A stretch of 64,000 bases of DNA from Nectonema munidae (GCA_030549495.1 JAUIRK010000917.1:310001-374000), one strand, 5' to 3'; positions 22,026-35,280 are shown, counted from the first letter of the stretch. The notes: generated by a model not told the origin, from the letters alone. A program made the numbers and translations.

Positions 22026-24340
22026 ATCAATATAAATAAATTAATTTTATTGTTTTTCTATTTATTAATTTTTCAAAAGTACTAAAATCTATTCAGTAAT
22101 CATAATTTTAAAAAACTTGTAGAATAATTTTTGAGAAATTCAAAATTTTACAGGATGGTTAGGAAAAATTTTAAAACCTTTAGGAAAATCTTGTCCTTTG
22201 AATTTAAAATTATTTTAAACAACAAAAAAGTTGTCTTTTGAATTTAAAAGTGAAGTAACATCTAGATATTTTTCAGAAATACCTAAATGTATGGAGTATT
22301 AATCATATAAAAAATAATAGAATGAACTTTGAGAAATGGAAAGTCTGACAAGATATTTAACAGAAATTTTAATATCTTCTTTAAAAAGTTGTCATATTAA
22401 CTAAAATTGTTTTAAACAAGGTGTTATGTTGATTCTATTATTATTAAAGTAATAAATAGATTGATTCTAAAAATTTTAAAGCAAGGTATAGTTTCCATTT
22501 TCACATTCTGTATACGATTTGCAGCATATTGGTATACTACACGCCATAATTCGTCTAGGATAAGCCAAGATAAGTTATTCCAAGCCGTGATTAGCTTTAC
22601 TACCCGTTAAAAGTAGCTGCGTATCAAAAGGTAGAAAAAACAAATAACACTTCACTCATCATGTTTGCTGTTAGAGAGGCAATAATATGAGATGAAGCTG
22701 AATAAATAGTAAGTAAATATGATCAGTGAAAGTCTAACAAACGCAAACACTAATAAGCGCTTGGTATTTTTTTAATAAAAGAGTTAATGTCACTCTTAAA
22801 TCAGAGGATTCGATTGGTATACATTTTAAAAAATTGGCAAGATTTAAAAATATATTCATTGCGAAATTTAGATATCAATTTTAATGTCCAATTTTATTAA
22901 ATTTGCTGTTTCATGTGCGGTATTTGGAAGTTTAGATGACCATATGCTAAATTATATTTCATAGGATTTTTCAATAAGAACATTTTTTTATTCCGTGAAG
23001 TGTAAAAATACACTTTGCCTTTTATTAAAATTTGGCATCTTTTTTTAATTAATAAAATTACTAAAGTGAGAAAAGAATATAATGACTTCCACTGACCCTT
23101 AAATGTAAGAGTATCCTTATGGTATTTTTTAATAGTATAGGAGAGAAAAAAGCCAAAAAAAAAATGCCATTATAAATTCAATAAATTTTTATTATAAAAA
23201 ATTAACGAGAAAACAAAAAATAATAACGTCAACTTATCCTTAAAATATGACAGTAGTCACATTATAAATAAAGAAAAATTTTTCCACCTCAAGTCTAAAA
23301 ATAGTTTTCTCTTTTAGAGATAGTTAGTTATTTTATCAGTTAGTTAGTTAGTTTGTCAGATGTTAAATAATATAGTTATTTAGTTAAACAGTTAGTTAGT
23401 CAGTAAGTTAGTTAGTTAGTTAATTAATTTAAAAAGAATCTGTCTATTTTTTTCCTCTAGCATAAATAAATAAATCATCTTTATGATACAACGCAGTCAT
23501 GTTGTAATATATACATTATAAAAATAAAACATTTTAGTGGAGGAAGGAGAAGGAGGGAAATAATCAATAAGCAAAAATTGTTAGTAATTTAATCATTAAA
23601 ATACTAATAAAGTCAAATGACTTTTATCATAAATTTAAAATGGAAATTTAGAAGTTACCATTTGTTGTTGGCATTGTTGCTTCAAATCCTAGAATCTAGG
23701 CACGTTAACATTAATCGTAGGGAAATTTTGCAGTAATTCCAAATAAAAGGAGAGCTATTATAAAATTCTTGCAGTAAAGATGTTTATAATTTATCTGGTA
23801 TGCAGACGATATTTCTTCTTTGATTTCTGAATGTTTTCATACTCTCTCTCACCATGAAGGCAATGAAGTTGCTCAACAGAGTTGTATTAGCATTATTATT
23901 AGCCGCTATTGATCGAATGCACAAGCAATAAATATTTGTTGTTTCTCCTTTCTACTCTACTCGCCTCTCAAAAGATAATAAGATTTCCATTGAATCACCA
24001 GAAAATTGCTTTTTTTTGTGCACAAGTTCTATATTTTATTACAAGCTGTTTTAAACTTAAATTGAATACAAAGTAGTTTGGTTGAAAGAAGTTTTGTACA
24101 AACACACAAACATGTATATTATGTGAGCTCAATGAATATAGCGCCATTTGTATACATAATATAAGAGTACGTTGTATTTTTTCGATTGCTTTAATTTTAA
24201 CGAAAATTCATTGTATGAAAAAATTCTCTGTGTTAAATTATTAAAACCAAAAAATTGTTTTTATTGTATCTATGAAAATTTTGAAAATCGAAAAATATTC
24301 TTGATGATCCTCTGTCTTTCCAAAACCAAATTGGAATTAA
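22026..24340. other. gene-free AT-rich interval
   Basis: No protein trace was recognised. It holds a TTAG-type simple repeat at 23325-23430 and poly-A-rich stretches. Confidence 0.45.
23325..23430. repeat. TAGT/CAGT tetranucleotide microsatellite
   Basis: GTTAGTTAGTTAGT-type runs are interspersed with CAGT variants. Confidence 0.8.
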
Positions 24341-24471
24341 CCCATTTACGACCAATGTTCCTATTTTGGAACATAAGTAATTTCATCTTCGTCTGCTTTT
24401 TTCAATGACTTTGAATATACATCGTCTGCGTTTTTTTTAGATATCGTCTGCTTTGCTTTGTCTTAAATGGG
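24341..24471 (+). mobile_element. piggyBac-type MITE, copy 2 (131 bp, TTAA flanks)
   Basis: Flanked by TTAA at 24337-24340 and 24472-24475. The ends are CCCATTTACGACCAATG and CTTAAATGGG. Internal ATCGTCTGC motifs recur three times. It is nearly identical to the copy at 36930. Confidence 0.9.
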
Positions 24472-24989
24472 TTAAGTACGGTTATTTTATTCCATTCAAA
24501 AGATCGAAGCTTTGATGCTTGGATTAAAATTTAATTAAAACTTAATACACTGGAAAAAGAAAACCATATAAAAATAAAATGTATAGGGAAGCAAAAAATT
24601 CAGCAAAATTATTCAAACATCTTATTGTTTTTAATAATTAATATGTCATAACCTAACGCTTTTGTCAAATTACAAAGTAATTTATTTGAAAAAGTATGTG
24701 AAAAATTTGTATAACAACATTTTTAGACTATTAATATTTTAAATATAAAAAACTAACAAAAAAATATGCGACCTATATAAAAAATATTTTCAACGGATAG
24801 TCTATTTTTCATTCGAACAAAAAAATATACAAAAAAAGCAATTTTAATATTTATTAACGCCATCTATAAAAAACAAAAAAAAATTCAAATTTAATATATG
24901 TTATAAAAAAGTTATCAAATTTGAAAATTATCAAAAAACAATGTTTCAAATAAAATAAAGAATGAAAAAAAGTTATAAATGAGCATATT

Positions 24990-26060
24990 TACATTTTTTC
25001 ACATTCAGTGCAAATAAATATTGTATGATTTTTACAGATAGATCTTTAGCGGCCTTTACATTTCTGTGTTCTTCTTTTCCTCGGTTTACAGTTATCAATA
25101 AAACAGTAACCTCTTCCACTCGACGAAACGTTCGGTCCATGAGACTTGCTGAATCCATAAAAAGTGAGAAGATTTCCAGTGACAATTCTAGTTGAAGAAT
25201 TATCACATCTAAGTCGCATCGATTTTTCGGTGAGAAGCAGAGTTAAACTTCTGATGAAACACTTTCTCCCTCCGCTCCTAACATTAGGGGACATATTAGG
25301 CCTATTTGTTTTCAATATAACCCAGCTATTATTAGCTGCTATATCCAAAAAATTAGTAAAGAGCGCCATTGCCCATCTTCTGCATGCTTTATAACAGCTA
25401 AAATCTCTTGACATTTTATTGAAAATGTTGATTCCTAAATCTAAAATAGTTTCAAATTTCATTTTTTCGCCAATTGTTTGAATTTTATGTGAGGTGCTAA
25501 CTAGACAAAACAGAGACCGGTTTGGAGGTTTTTTCGAATCTTTTTCTGGGATGTAAATACGTAGGGAGGCATAATCTGCATAGAGAAACCAAATTTCATA
25601 GTTCGCTAATCTCAAACCTTTCAAAAGATTAGGACGTACTAAAAAAGGAATAAACCTTCGGCTTGCACAAACAGTTCTGTAAATTGTAAGCGACTCACTT
25701 TTTTGCCCAAACACATAAAACTTAGGACATAACAAATCTGTCAACGTAAATCGCACAACCTTTCGGTAAATTGGAAACGGTCACTAATCTTTTTACTATA
25801 CGGAATGACTTGAAATAATCTTTTCGCTCACCCCACTTACATAAACTTCGCTAGCAAATACAAAAAAATTTCTTGAATCTACACAATGGTAAACTTTGAT
25901 CCCATACCGGCCTAGTTTGGAAGCATAATACACCTTTATGGGATAGTTCTTCCTCTATATTTTACTTTCTGCTCATCTATAGTTATATATCAACAGGACA
26001 ACAGTATTTGTGACAGTTATTGAAAATTCATTATGTAATATTGCGTATTGGAACTAGTTT
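24990..26060 (-). pseudogene. piggyBac-type transposase relic B
   Basis: On the minus strand the upstream part shows ITIDEQKVKYRG and KVYYASKLGRYGIKVYH (about 25880-26000), the central piggyBac catalytic region. The long frame 25046-25756 gives CRRWAMALFTNFLDIAANNSW, the conserved C-terminal half. The last part has a cysteine cluster (QKCKGR, SICKNHTIFICTEC) matching the C-terminal zinc domain, interrupted by a stop. It differs from relic A, so at least two piggyBac lineages are present. Confidence 0.82.
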
Positions 26061-26329
26061 GTCTAAGGGATTTCTATTTCTTTTGATATCGAATCTAATA
26101 AAAGTATTTATCAACAAAAATATATCTCTATTGGTTGCGGCTTTCAAAAATGGGTCTCCATTTCTATCGGAAAATTATGATATTCTTCTTATGCTTTCTT
26201 TGTATCTAAATAGGTCTTCCATGGATTCAAAAAATTACATATAAAAATATTTCAAAATATTTATTAAAAAAGCCAAGATAATTTCTTGCTGTTAAAAATC
26301 TGCCCAATAAATCTTTGTTCTAACTAACA

Positions 26330-26990
26330 ATTTTACAAAGATGTTTATAGCAATAGAAGCATTGCTGCCCCATCTGTAGTGCAAGCTACAATGTCTTTTT
26401 TTATACACAAATTAAATTCTTATAATTTCTTCGAAATAATTTCTTCAATTTTAGAAGAATTCAAAGAATCAAATATTCTAATCATACCAAGACACCAAGA
26501 ACTTTTGTTGTCACTAATATTGAGTGTCAAACACCTTTTATTTTGTAGAGATGTAAATTCTTCAAGACATATGAAAAATGAATACCATCTTTAACTTGAT
26601 TTTTAAAATAAAAAGAAAAATCAGACTCTATTTTATCATAAAATCTTAAATCCATATTTCTAACCATATGTGATCTAGGATGTGGCATATCGTATGTATT
26701 GCTAGCTAAGCTTTTTTGTATAAATTCACTATTTGCAATGCAATGAAAACTCAATCCATCAATGCTAGCCAACAAAGATATTTCTTCTTCAATTGATTTT
26801 TTAACTAAAAATCGTGTAATATTTTGATTAACAGTTTTCGAAGATTCTGCTTGCTCGATATTTATCAAATGAACTTTATTAATGTGTATTTTCATACTTG
26901 ATGTTGTTCCTCCAGAGCATTTTAGAGTTTTTTTTTGCAAATATTACAAACTGCAAAACCTTTGTCGCGTTTTGAAAATAATTCTATATT
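26330..26990 (-). pseudogene. hAT transposase relic with BED zinc finger
   Basis: The N-terminal BED finger reads VCNIC then KCSGGTTSSMKIHINKVH (about 26870-26965), with a one-base frame change in an A-run between the two cysteine pairs. Further on, IVACTTDGAAM (about 26370) is the hAT catalytic-domain TDGA motif. Intervening sequence is shortened and the C-terminal dimerisation domain is not readable. It abuts piggyBac relic B on the same strand. Confidence 0.75.
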
Positions 26991-27259
26991 TTAGATTTAG
27001 AAGAAGACATTTTAAAAATAAAACTAAAAAACTTAAATTTCAGAAATTATTTAAAAGTAAAAACAATATGAATAATTTGATAAAAATTATATATCTAAAA
27101 AATATAAAATTAATTTATTTTATTTTTAAATAAAAATGTAAAATTATTTAAAATATTAAAAAAAAAATTAGAACTTAGAACGAACATGTCAAAGAGGAGT
27201 AACATGTCAAAAATACTCCCTACACACCTATTTTTATACATATGTGTAGTGCTCATAGT

Positions 27260-27481
27260 CAGGGCCGGCCCTAGTGTTCGCGGTGCCCTATGCAAAATGG
27301 ATTGCGCGGGGCCCAGTGTGGGTAAGAAAAAAGATTAAAAGTGAGAAATAAAATTTCAAAATAACTTTACTTTGCGAACCTTGCGTTTAGCGAAATCATA
27401 CAATATATCATCAAAAGGAAAAATGAGAAGCGCCAGGCCCACTGCGGCTGCATAGGCTGTAGTGGCCTAAGGCCGGCCCTG
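27260..27481 (+). mobile_element. hAT MITE family 1, copy 2 (222 bp)
   Basis: The ends are CAGGGCCGGCCCTAG and GGCCGGCCCTG. The flanking 8-bp repeat is CTCATAGT on the left and CTTATAGT on the right, one mismatch. It has a roughly 50-bp internal deletion relative to the other two copies. Confidence 0.9.
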
Positions 27482-27489
27482 CTTATAGT

Positions 27490-29257
27490 GGAGGAGTTAT
27501 CCTGATACGAAAAAATGACTAAAATAAAAGTTTATCTACAAATATTTCATTTCATTTTATATGTATATAAATAAGTCATATGATGGTATATTAATACACT
27601 TAAGTTAAAACATTTATGAGAAACTTCAGTTCAAAAATTCTGTCACATGCACTCCTGCTCCCCCTAAGCTCTAAAAAAGAATCTAGAATATGAAACAGGT
27701 GTGCTTAAAACTTTTCTTTCATTTAGTCGCTTTTTATCTAAAATCCATTATAAAAGTAAAATGAAAATAAATGCTTAGAGAAAACAAATTCCCCCAAAAT
27801 TGAAGCATAAATTGAACAATTTAACTGAACCAACTTAAATTTTCAAGCAATGGCTTTCCTTTTTCCGAGCTTCTAATTTATTAGACAAATAACTTATATC
27901 TTTTCAAATAATGAAAACATTTAATATAATTAAAAAGTAAATAATATTTGCACTTATTAAATATGTCATGCCTAGAAACACTTTTCGATATTTGTAAAAG
28001 AATAATAATAATTGATACATACTAGAAGGGGTAAACATTTTTAAAATCGTGAATAAATTGAATGTGTTTATTGACGTTGATAACCAAATAAATTCATCAA
28101 ATTAAAGACAGAGAAATCAGACAAAACATGCATGTGTGTTGTTTTATGACTTTTTGTTTTAAGAAATAAATGAAACCTTTTATTATATGTAATAATATGC
28201 CTTACGTAACTATGCATTGCGCGACCATTTAAGCGTCCCAATAAAAAAGTATTTAAATTAAAGTAAACCGGTTTTCGCTTAAAAGGGTCTAATTACACGG
28301 AAAAATGGATTGGGCGGGAAAAATACTGGTTTTAAACAAAGAACTTTTCCTGCAATTAAATATTGGACAAAATAAATCTACTTTGCTAGCATTAAATCTA
28401 CTCATAACGTTAAATTAAATTAAAAGTAAGTTTTTACCAAAATGAAATATTCTCAAAGGTTCAATCATAGCAAATTCCTTCAATGACTAAAGCGTGTGTT
28501 CAGAAAGTTGTGTGAGAATCTTCGATCTTAGTCTACTACTTTTAGCCTTATTCAAAAATATTTCACTAAAATTTGTAGCTTTCATTCTTGGAGAATGCAG
28601 AGATCACTAGCTTTTAAAATGGCTGGTGCAAAATATATAAGCACAATTCAATCGAAGACAATTTAAAGATGATATCTTCTTTCTAACATACATTTTAATT
28701 ATATTTCTATCTCTAGAGAAGATGAAAATCAAAATGTTATGTTCCTTCGTGAGAAAGTCTGAGCTAATGATACGACAAATAATCCTAATTATTATAACAA
28801 GGCATTTCTTCTATATTCCATATTATTAATTATCAAAGTGTGCAATTCTTCACATCTTTTTTCCAAATTAAAATCTTTTAAGAAAAACACTATAAAATGA
28901 TCACTTCTACTTGAATGTCCATGAAGGAAGCATTATATATTGTTTCAATGTTTTTATTTCATTTATTATTCAACGTCAATAGAAATCTGACGTCATCTGA
29001 GTTATTCTATTTATGCTAAATTCCTTAAAAATTTACCCATTTTAAGGTTTATCAAGAACTATATCAATATAATATTTTTACTAAGACACTTTGCTTTTAT
29101 TTGTTCTTAGTGCCATATAAAATTCGATTAATAAAGTAAAAACACAAATAATATTGAGACACAAAATTGTCCAAAATATAAAAGTTATACCACATTTTTA
29201 TACTTGAAAATTTTATGCCCCTGTATGGATATAGCGAAATTACATCCTAGACAATAT
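27490..29257. other. gene-free AT-rich interval
   Basis: I found no coding trace, repeat unit or RNA gene that I can name here. Confidence 0.4.
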
Positions 29258-29265
29258 AGTGTACG

Positions 29266-29544
29266 CAGGGCCAGCCTTAGGCCACTGCAACCTATGCGGC
29301 CCGCAGTGGGCCCGGCGCTTCTCATTTTTCATTTTGATGATATATTGTATGATTTCGCTAAATGAAAGGTTCGCAAAGTAAAGTTACTTTGATCGTCATT
29401 TTGTGTTAATGAAAAAGTAATAAAACAAATCCTTTTTCTTATTTTCAAAATCTTATTTCTCACATTTAATCTTTTTCCCTACCCACACTGGGCCCCGCGC
29501 AATCCATTTTCCATAGGGCCCCGCGAACACTAGGGCCGGCCCTG
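29266..29544 (-). mobile_element. hAT MITE family 1, copy 3 (279 bp)
   Basis: A reverse-orientation copy with ends CAGGGCCAGCC and GGGCCGGCCCTG, flanked by AGTGTACG (29258-29265) and AGTGTACA (29545-29552). It carries the full internal block that copy 2 lacks. Confidence 0.9.
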
Positions 29545-29552
29545 AGTGTACA

Positions 29553-30429
29553 TATTTTTAAATAATTTCACGTTTATTAACGTCTTCCTTAATTCAAATT
29601 TTAAAAATTATTAATACAACCAAAAAAAAATTACGGTTGGAAGGGGGTGAGCCGACAAACACATAAAAATAAGCTTCTTTCCTTACGATACAGGTAGTCT
29701 CTGTTTGTGCTATTTATTCATCATGAATCAGGCGAAAGTAGAAATAAACCTTTATCTTTGTTTTGGGTAGGTTTATAAGTTTAAATGAATTTTTGGAACG
29801 TGAAATTATTACGTTTTCTTAAAGTGGACTTAGTCATGATTAGAGACAACATTTGGCACCAAATTTGAAACACGATCGGTATGTCGGCTGACGACGGGTA
29901 AGACATGTCGTTATGGGTTGCTTCTGCCATAAATATAAGAACTTTGTGTGAGCATCAATTATTTTATCACATTCGTCATAATTATAAGTAAGGATATACC
30001 GATTTATTGGAGGAAGTATTGATTGCCTATTTTCCAAGAGGATCTAGCGACCCTTTATTCCAATTTAAACTAAGCTGCATTTAGTAGTTTGCTCCATTTT
30101 TTGCCTTATTTAACATTTTAATCAGTAGCTTTCATTTGCAATCCATGATTATTTTTAGTTCTTTTCAAAATATCCAAAGTTGACTATTAAATCGATATGG
30201 GCATCAACGAGTAAAATAAAAGAAATTGACAAAATTTTGAAATCGGTACAACCCTAATTATAAGTGTAATTAGGTGAAGCACTCAATATTTATTTATTTT
30301 AAAAGATGCCTGATTAAACGAGAAAACATTGTGCTATGATGCTGTTAACAAACGGAATGTGTTTTGGTATTCTACTGAGCAAAATAATAACCAGCAAGAA
30401 GGTCAAATGGGTCTGAAAAACAGTTTAGC
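29553..30429. other. AT-rich interval, no recognised gene
   Basis: The minus frame 29840-30037 and the plus sequence leading to the pogo relic gave no family match. It may include the unreadable 5' part of the pogo-like element. Confidence 0.35.
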
Positions 30430-30439
30430 ATTTGGAAAC

Positions 30440-30665
30440 AATATGGCACCGAACTTTCACAAATGCAATTTTTGAGGGGTGTTGTCTTTCATCTTAACGA
30501 GAAGGGGTGGATGGATAAGGCGCTATGTTGATTTGGCTCAATAAAATTTGGAGCTTCCGTTCTCGTGGCCTCTGACAAGCATGCGTAACCTGATGAACCA
30601 GTACAAGAGGCACACAAAGATTTATCCAAGTGATTGCAGAATCAAATGATGGATATTTCCTTGAA
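30440..30665 (+). pseudogene. pogo/Tigger-like DDE transposase fragment
   Basis: The plus strand reads GVVFHLNEKGWMDK and then, after a frame change, AMLIWLNKIWSFRSRG. This matches the KGWMD...W...VW block of the pogo/Tigger/Jerky DDE domain. Only this short catalytic portion is readable. Neither the helix-turn-helix N-terminus nor the terminal repeats were found. Confidence 0.65.
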
Positions 30666-31069
30666 TTTGAATTTAAAATTCCTTACAATATTCTATTTAT
30701 GCAATTGTGTGCTTGAAAAAATTCCCATTTTTGTATGTAAATAAAATAAAGTGAATGAAGCTACTGGATGCGCGCTCTTCATTTTATTCGGCAATTTTAC
30801 GATCAATCTGTTCATAAGGGTTTTGTTTTTCAATTTGCCCTCGTATTATAACGACTTATGTTCACAGATATCTCATAACACAAAGTTTTGCATCGTTTTT
30901 AAAGAAATTAAAATTTCCTGACATTTTTCTTCTTCTTATTGATCAAGTGATTTTTCTTTCGGTTCAGTTCAAACAATGTTATAAATGAGTTTCAATATCA
31001 TCATCAACAAACCAACACAAGCATTGAAGGCTATTAGTGCTGGGCAAAATTTGTAAAACTTTGATGCCC

Positions 31070-31365
31070 CAACCTTTTGCTTTTCTTAGATTTTAAAGAT
31101 TTTTTACATATAGTTTAAGGGTGCAAAAAATGAAAGCTGATATCAAAATTAAAAAAATTTTTAAATGAGTTTTTTTACACATAATATCCATTTTTAAGCA
31201 GGCTAAATTTAGTAATGATGTTCAATTTTTATAAAAATTAATCAAAATGTCAAAAAATGATTTGAATATGACAACCCATGTCAAAATTAAAATTTTTATT
31301 TAAATATTTATAAAAAGTATTTTACACATATATACCCATTTTCAAGGGTACACTGTAAATTATCG
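31070..31365 (+). repeat. dispersed repeat R1, copy 2
   Basis: The block order is the same as in 9360-9670, including TTTAAAGATTTTTTACATAT, then TAGTAATGAT, then ATGTCAAAAAATGATTT, then a second ACACATAT...CCCATTTT half. Confidence 0.6.
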
Positions 31366-31564
31366 AATGGTGAATTAATCGACAATATTTTTTGTATTTT
31401 TAATTTTAATATTTTCATAAAATTAAAATCAACAATTTATTTTTCAAAAAGTAAAAAATTATGTGTACTTCTGAATATACATATAAAAAAGCTAGCCTCA
31501 ACAGAAACTTGTATGAAAGTTAAAGAGCTATTGCCCTTAAATATTCAAGTTCATTCAAAGTTTC

Positions 31565-33420
31565 TTACAACTCGTTTATTTCGCAAAGCGGAGTCTCTGT
31601 ACTTTTTTCTTTAAACAAAAGATTCAGTCCCAGACAAGAAGCATATCCATAAACTTCCAAATATTTGGGTGAGATGATCCACAAGAGAGTTAAAAGCATG
31701 GTGCCAAGCCTCACATGCATTATTTGTCTTGAAAAAGCTTCTTTTGCTGAATCATAACAATTCGAAACTTTTATATCGAAAAAAGGAGGCAGCCTTCCTT
31801 TTTTATGATTCGGTTGTCCAATCCAAGTCCCTTCTACATAGTCCAAGAATGGTTGAACATCTTCGAATTGTTCGCCTAATTTTTCAAAATATTCAATGAC
31901 GTTTGAAGTCGGAACAAACAAAAGAGCAGGAATCATGCGTATATTTAGAGCGAAATTTGGGTCTTGTTCACCAGCGTTGCCGTTATGGATTTCAGAAAAC
32001 CTCAATATTAGATTAAAAATAAACCTACACCGAGTAAAAAAAGCCAAGATTAATGAAATATATTGAAAAATAAGAAAATTAGGGTATTTTAATTGCTAAA
32101 ATATTAAGATTAATTATTTTTTATCAATCCATTTATGCTTTGCTCAGTTTTGTAAACTTACAGTAGTCCTTTTTTTGGTTTTCATAAGTAGCATATGAAA
32201 TATTATTTTTCGTTATGTGTTATTTTGCCAGAACAAGTCATTTTGATTTGAGAAAAATTCCTTTCACAGGAAGGCTTTGGTTTTTTCTGGAATTTAGTTT
32301 AAATTTTAATACTTTCACAAATTATTTAACAACTTTAATTTTTAATTTTTGTCTAATTAAAATTAGTTATTTTTTTAAAAACTTTTTAAAAAAAAAAAAA
32401 AAAAATTAAAAAAAAAAAAAAATTTTTTTGTGAGTAAAGAAATTTTTTTGGTGGGTCTTTTTTTTATTTTTTATTTTTAAATTTTATTTTTTTTTTAAAA
32501 CTTTAAAAAAAAAAAAAAAAAAAAAAAAATAAATAGAGGAAAAATATATTTGAAAAAAACCAAGATTAAAATGTAAGAAACCTAAAAACCAAGCATTGTA
32601 TCAAGAAGCCAAGATCTTGGTTTAAAAAGCAAGGAATTATATCCCGTGTTCATACCTCTATTGTAATACATGACTTTGTATAGAACGAAAAATGCACTTT
32701 GAAAAATGAACCTTTCAAAGTAGTAGTTGGCAAAACTTTTTTATTTTTATTGATAGACGCTCTTTCAAAATTCATCAAAATTCTCTGGTGATAAAGCAGA
32801 ATTCAATAATTTTATTTGTAAAAATGATTTTTCATACTTTTGTTCATTTTTTTACACAAGCATATATTAAAGAAAATGTTTTTCCATTAATTATGCAAAG
32901 AACTGTGTATTGTTCATTAAATAATAATACGTGCAGTTTTAAATATACCATTCATCGACTTTTTTGTGTTCAAAAAATTAAAACTTTATTTTGCATTTCA
33001 TAATTTTCGTATAAAAGGAAGTTATCTTTTGAGTGTGTTATTCTATATTCAAAAGTAATTAGAAGTTGGGATAAACTTAATGGATTAGATTTTCTTAAAT
33101 TTCTGATTATTTGTTTCATCAGCGAAATCGTTGGTAATTGAGTAGAAGCAGCCTGAGATATTGCCTCACGATGGTGTGTGCAGTTTCTTGCGAAGAAAGA
33201 GCTTTACTTGTGATCAAGTTATGACCTGTTTTTGCTTTAACTCTAGCACAATTACCTGCATGATTATGTTCATTTAACCTTTTAAAAATATTGTTATCTT
33301 TAGTTTGTAATCTTGCCTTGCATTTTGTAAATAATAGTCATCACATTTCCAAAAAACTTTTTGATTTATTGTTTTCTCTAATAAAATAAAGTCCACCAAT
33401 TTTTTTTTTAATTGTTTTCA
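31565..33420 (-). pseudogene. FLYWCH-MULE transposase relic (minus strand)
   Basis: A decayed Mutator-like element gene. From its 5' end: the tail of a FLYWCH zinc finger (FWKCDDYY, then ARLQTKDNN and LNEHNHAGN, about 33255-33360); the linker SSQETAHTIV; a region reading FEYRITHSKDNFLLYEN; the MULE DDE start (EQYTVLCIINGKTFSLIYACVK, about 32850-32930, in part); and a 160-codon frame at 31565-32047 with MIPALLFVPTSNV, FLDYVEGTWIG and, in a shifted frame, TNNACEAWHHAFNSLV. An A/T-rich stretch (32380-32535) and frame breaks split it. Confidence 0.8.
32375..32535. repeat. poly-A/poly-T low-complexity block
   Basis: Long A-runs and T-runs alternate, with a GTGAGTAAAG... linker, so the block is largely self-complementary. 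It lies inside the MULE relic. Confidence 0.8.
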
Positions 33421-33667
33421 CTCATAATGATTCCAAATCCATAAATGATAAATTAAGATAGAAATAAGTTAAAAAATAAAAAAGATGGATCAGGTTATGA
33501 TAAAAATAGACCTAATTAACTTCTTTTCAGTGGTACACAAAGTACTTAATTAAAAACGGATGCTAGAAAAAAATGTCAAGTTCTACAATATTTACAATTG
33601 TTTAAAAGATACATCCTTTGCAAATTAAATCAATGCACAAATGGGAGTCAGTTACTCTCAGTGGCGT

Positions 33668-33800
33668 ACCTAGGTACCGTAGGGTGTTTTCATTGAAAAG
33701 GCACAATTGCGCCTCTTGTATCGAACTATGAGGAAAGCAAGCTTGATGTATAGGATCGTACCCAAGACCTTGAGTTATCTAATCTGGCATCTAACCAACC
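33668..33800 (-). mobile_element. tRNA-derived SINE, family 1, copy B
   Basis: The minus strand carries the B-box-like GGGTACGATCC and the family tail AGTTCGATACAAGAGGCGC, then AATTGTGCCTTTTC. Just right of its 3' end, at 33659 on the plus map, lies CAGTGGCGTACCTAGG, a hAT-like terminus, so two elements adjoin here. Confidence 0.6.
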
Positions 33801-34925
33801 ATGGTCACGCTATATAGGAGCTATATAAGCTATATTAAAGCTTATATAGGATAATTTTATGTGGGGCAATTTTTTTTCAAGAAAAGAACAAAAACTTTTT
33901 CATCACTGTTTACCGTCTTATATACAGAAATTGAAATATTGAAAATAAATTTTGAAAGTGTACCATTTTATTAACTTTTTATGCCTTTATATAAAGAAAG
34001 TCAATATTCCTTTTTTCAAAAATATTACAAGCAGCTTTTCTCCCGTTACACGATAATTTAGTTTACCAAATAAAAATTGAAAGTTACTTTGTGAAAATAT
34101 ATATTTAAAATATGTACCTCGAAGAGTAAATCTTTTATTATGTGCAAAAAAAGAAATTAATAAATCAATCTTAAAGCTTTAAAAAGGATTGTATGGAGAA
34201 GTAGTATTTTAACCTTAGAAACACGTATTAAGGCTTTATGTGATAAGCAAAGTCTTCAAACCTATAATTGAGTCAAAACAAAATATACCTAACCCATATT
34301 AAGGATAACATGTATTTTGGAATTTTTTGTGTACTAATTGATGAAAAAAATGAATAACCTAGCTAAATACATCATTAATCGGTAGAGAAAAAAATGGGAT
34401 ACATAGCTCATTATTTCTAGGATTCGCTCATTCTTCTACACACATGTGCTAACAACCACAGAGCCATATTTTTAATCTTTCTTGTTCAGCTCCATGTAGA
34501 CAACTCCTCTGGCTCCGCAGGCTTCGGCTCAGGCTCCGATTTCGGCTCCGAAGCCATGCACAAAAGTATACGATTTTTGTTACCATGGGTACACAATATT
34601 GTTTACTTACCCGCACATGCCCCTAGAATTTCTAAAAGAAAATAAAAAAATATGGTTGCTAACTTAAACCAAAAATGAGCATGACAATTATAAGAAGAAT
34701 TTGGAAAAACTATAAAAAAAACAAATTTACCTTTCTAAGTTAATTTTAAAATAAATGAACGAATTAATAGACTTTTTGATAAGGAAAAAATTTTCATCAT
34801 GAAAAGAGTTAATATGAATAAATATATTTGATAGAGTAAGATGATGACATCTTGTTGTGTATTAACATAATATCAGTTTAAAGTTTTTAAATGTGCCCTT
34901 TTTTCCAAAGCACACGTTTAACTAT
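33801..34925. other. AT-rich interval with a small GC-rich minisatellite
   Basis: No gene was recognised. Positions 34490-34560 hold several GGCTCCG/GGCTTCGGCTC variants, a short GC-rich tandem patch. Confidence 0.45.
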
Positions 34926-34934
34926 TAATTAATT

Positions 34935-35280
34935 AATTAAGTTGTTTGTGGCGTTCGCACCCATCCTTTCGGATATCGTGGCCCGCCCGGAATGCTGAGC
35001 CCAAGTCTAACTGGACTTTCCATCCCACTAAACACCTACCGGCCCTTGTTACTGCATAGCTATACCTTGTTATATATATTATTTTACAAGAATTTATTTT
35101 ACAATATATAAATACAACTGAGTGAAAAATACAATCTTAACGCGAACGCTCCCAATTTGGGAAACAAACTTATTGTCTAGTGATAGCTTGATTACTAACC
35201 ACGTAGAATCGGGTCGCTAGAGCACTACCTAACCGTAAAAACCTTTGAATTCTTCAGAGGAAGAAAACCAGGGTAAAAAA
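34935..35280. repeat. GC-rich island of unknown nature
   Basis: The segment is much richer in G+C than its surroundings. GGCGTTCGC near 34950 and GCGAACGC near 35140 form an inverted pair about 190 bp apart. No open frame, tRNA fold or known family was recognised. A repeat or imported piece are both possible. Confidence 0.35.

Noticed and set aside
25164-26594. Plus-strand ORFs over the piggyBac and hAT relics
   Set aside because: They are antisense to clear minus-strand transposase motifs.
29840-30037. Minus-strand 65-codon ORF as a gene
   Set aside because: No family resemblance, domain or flanking splice support.
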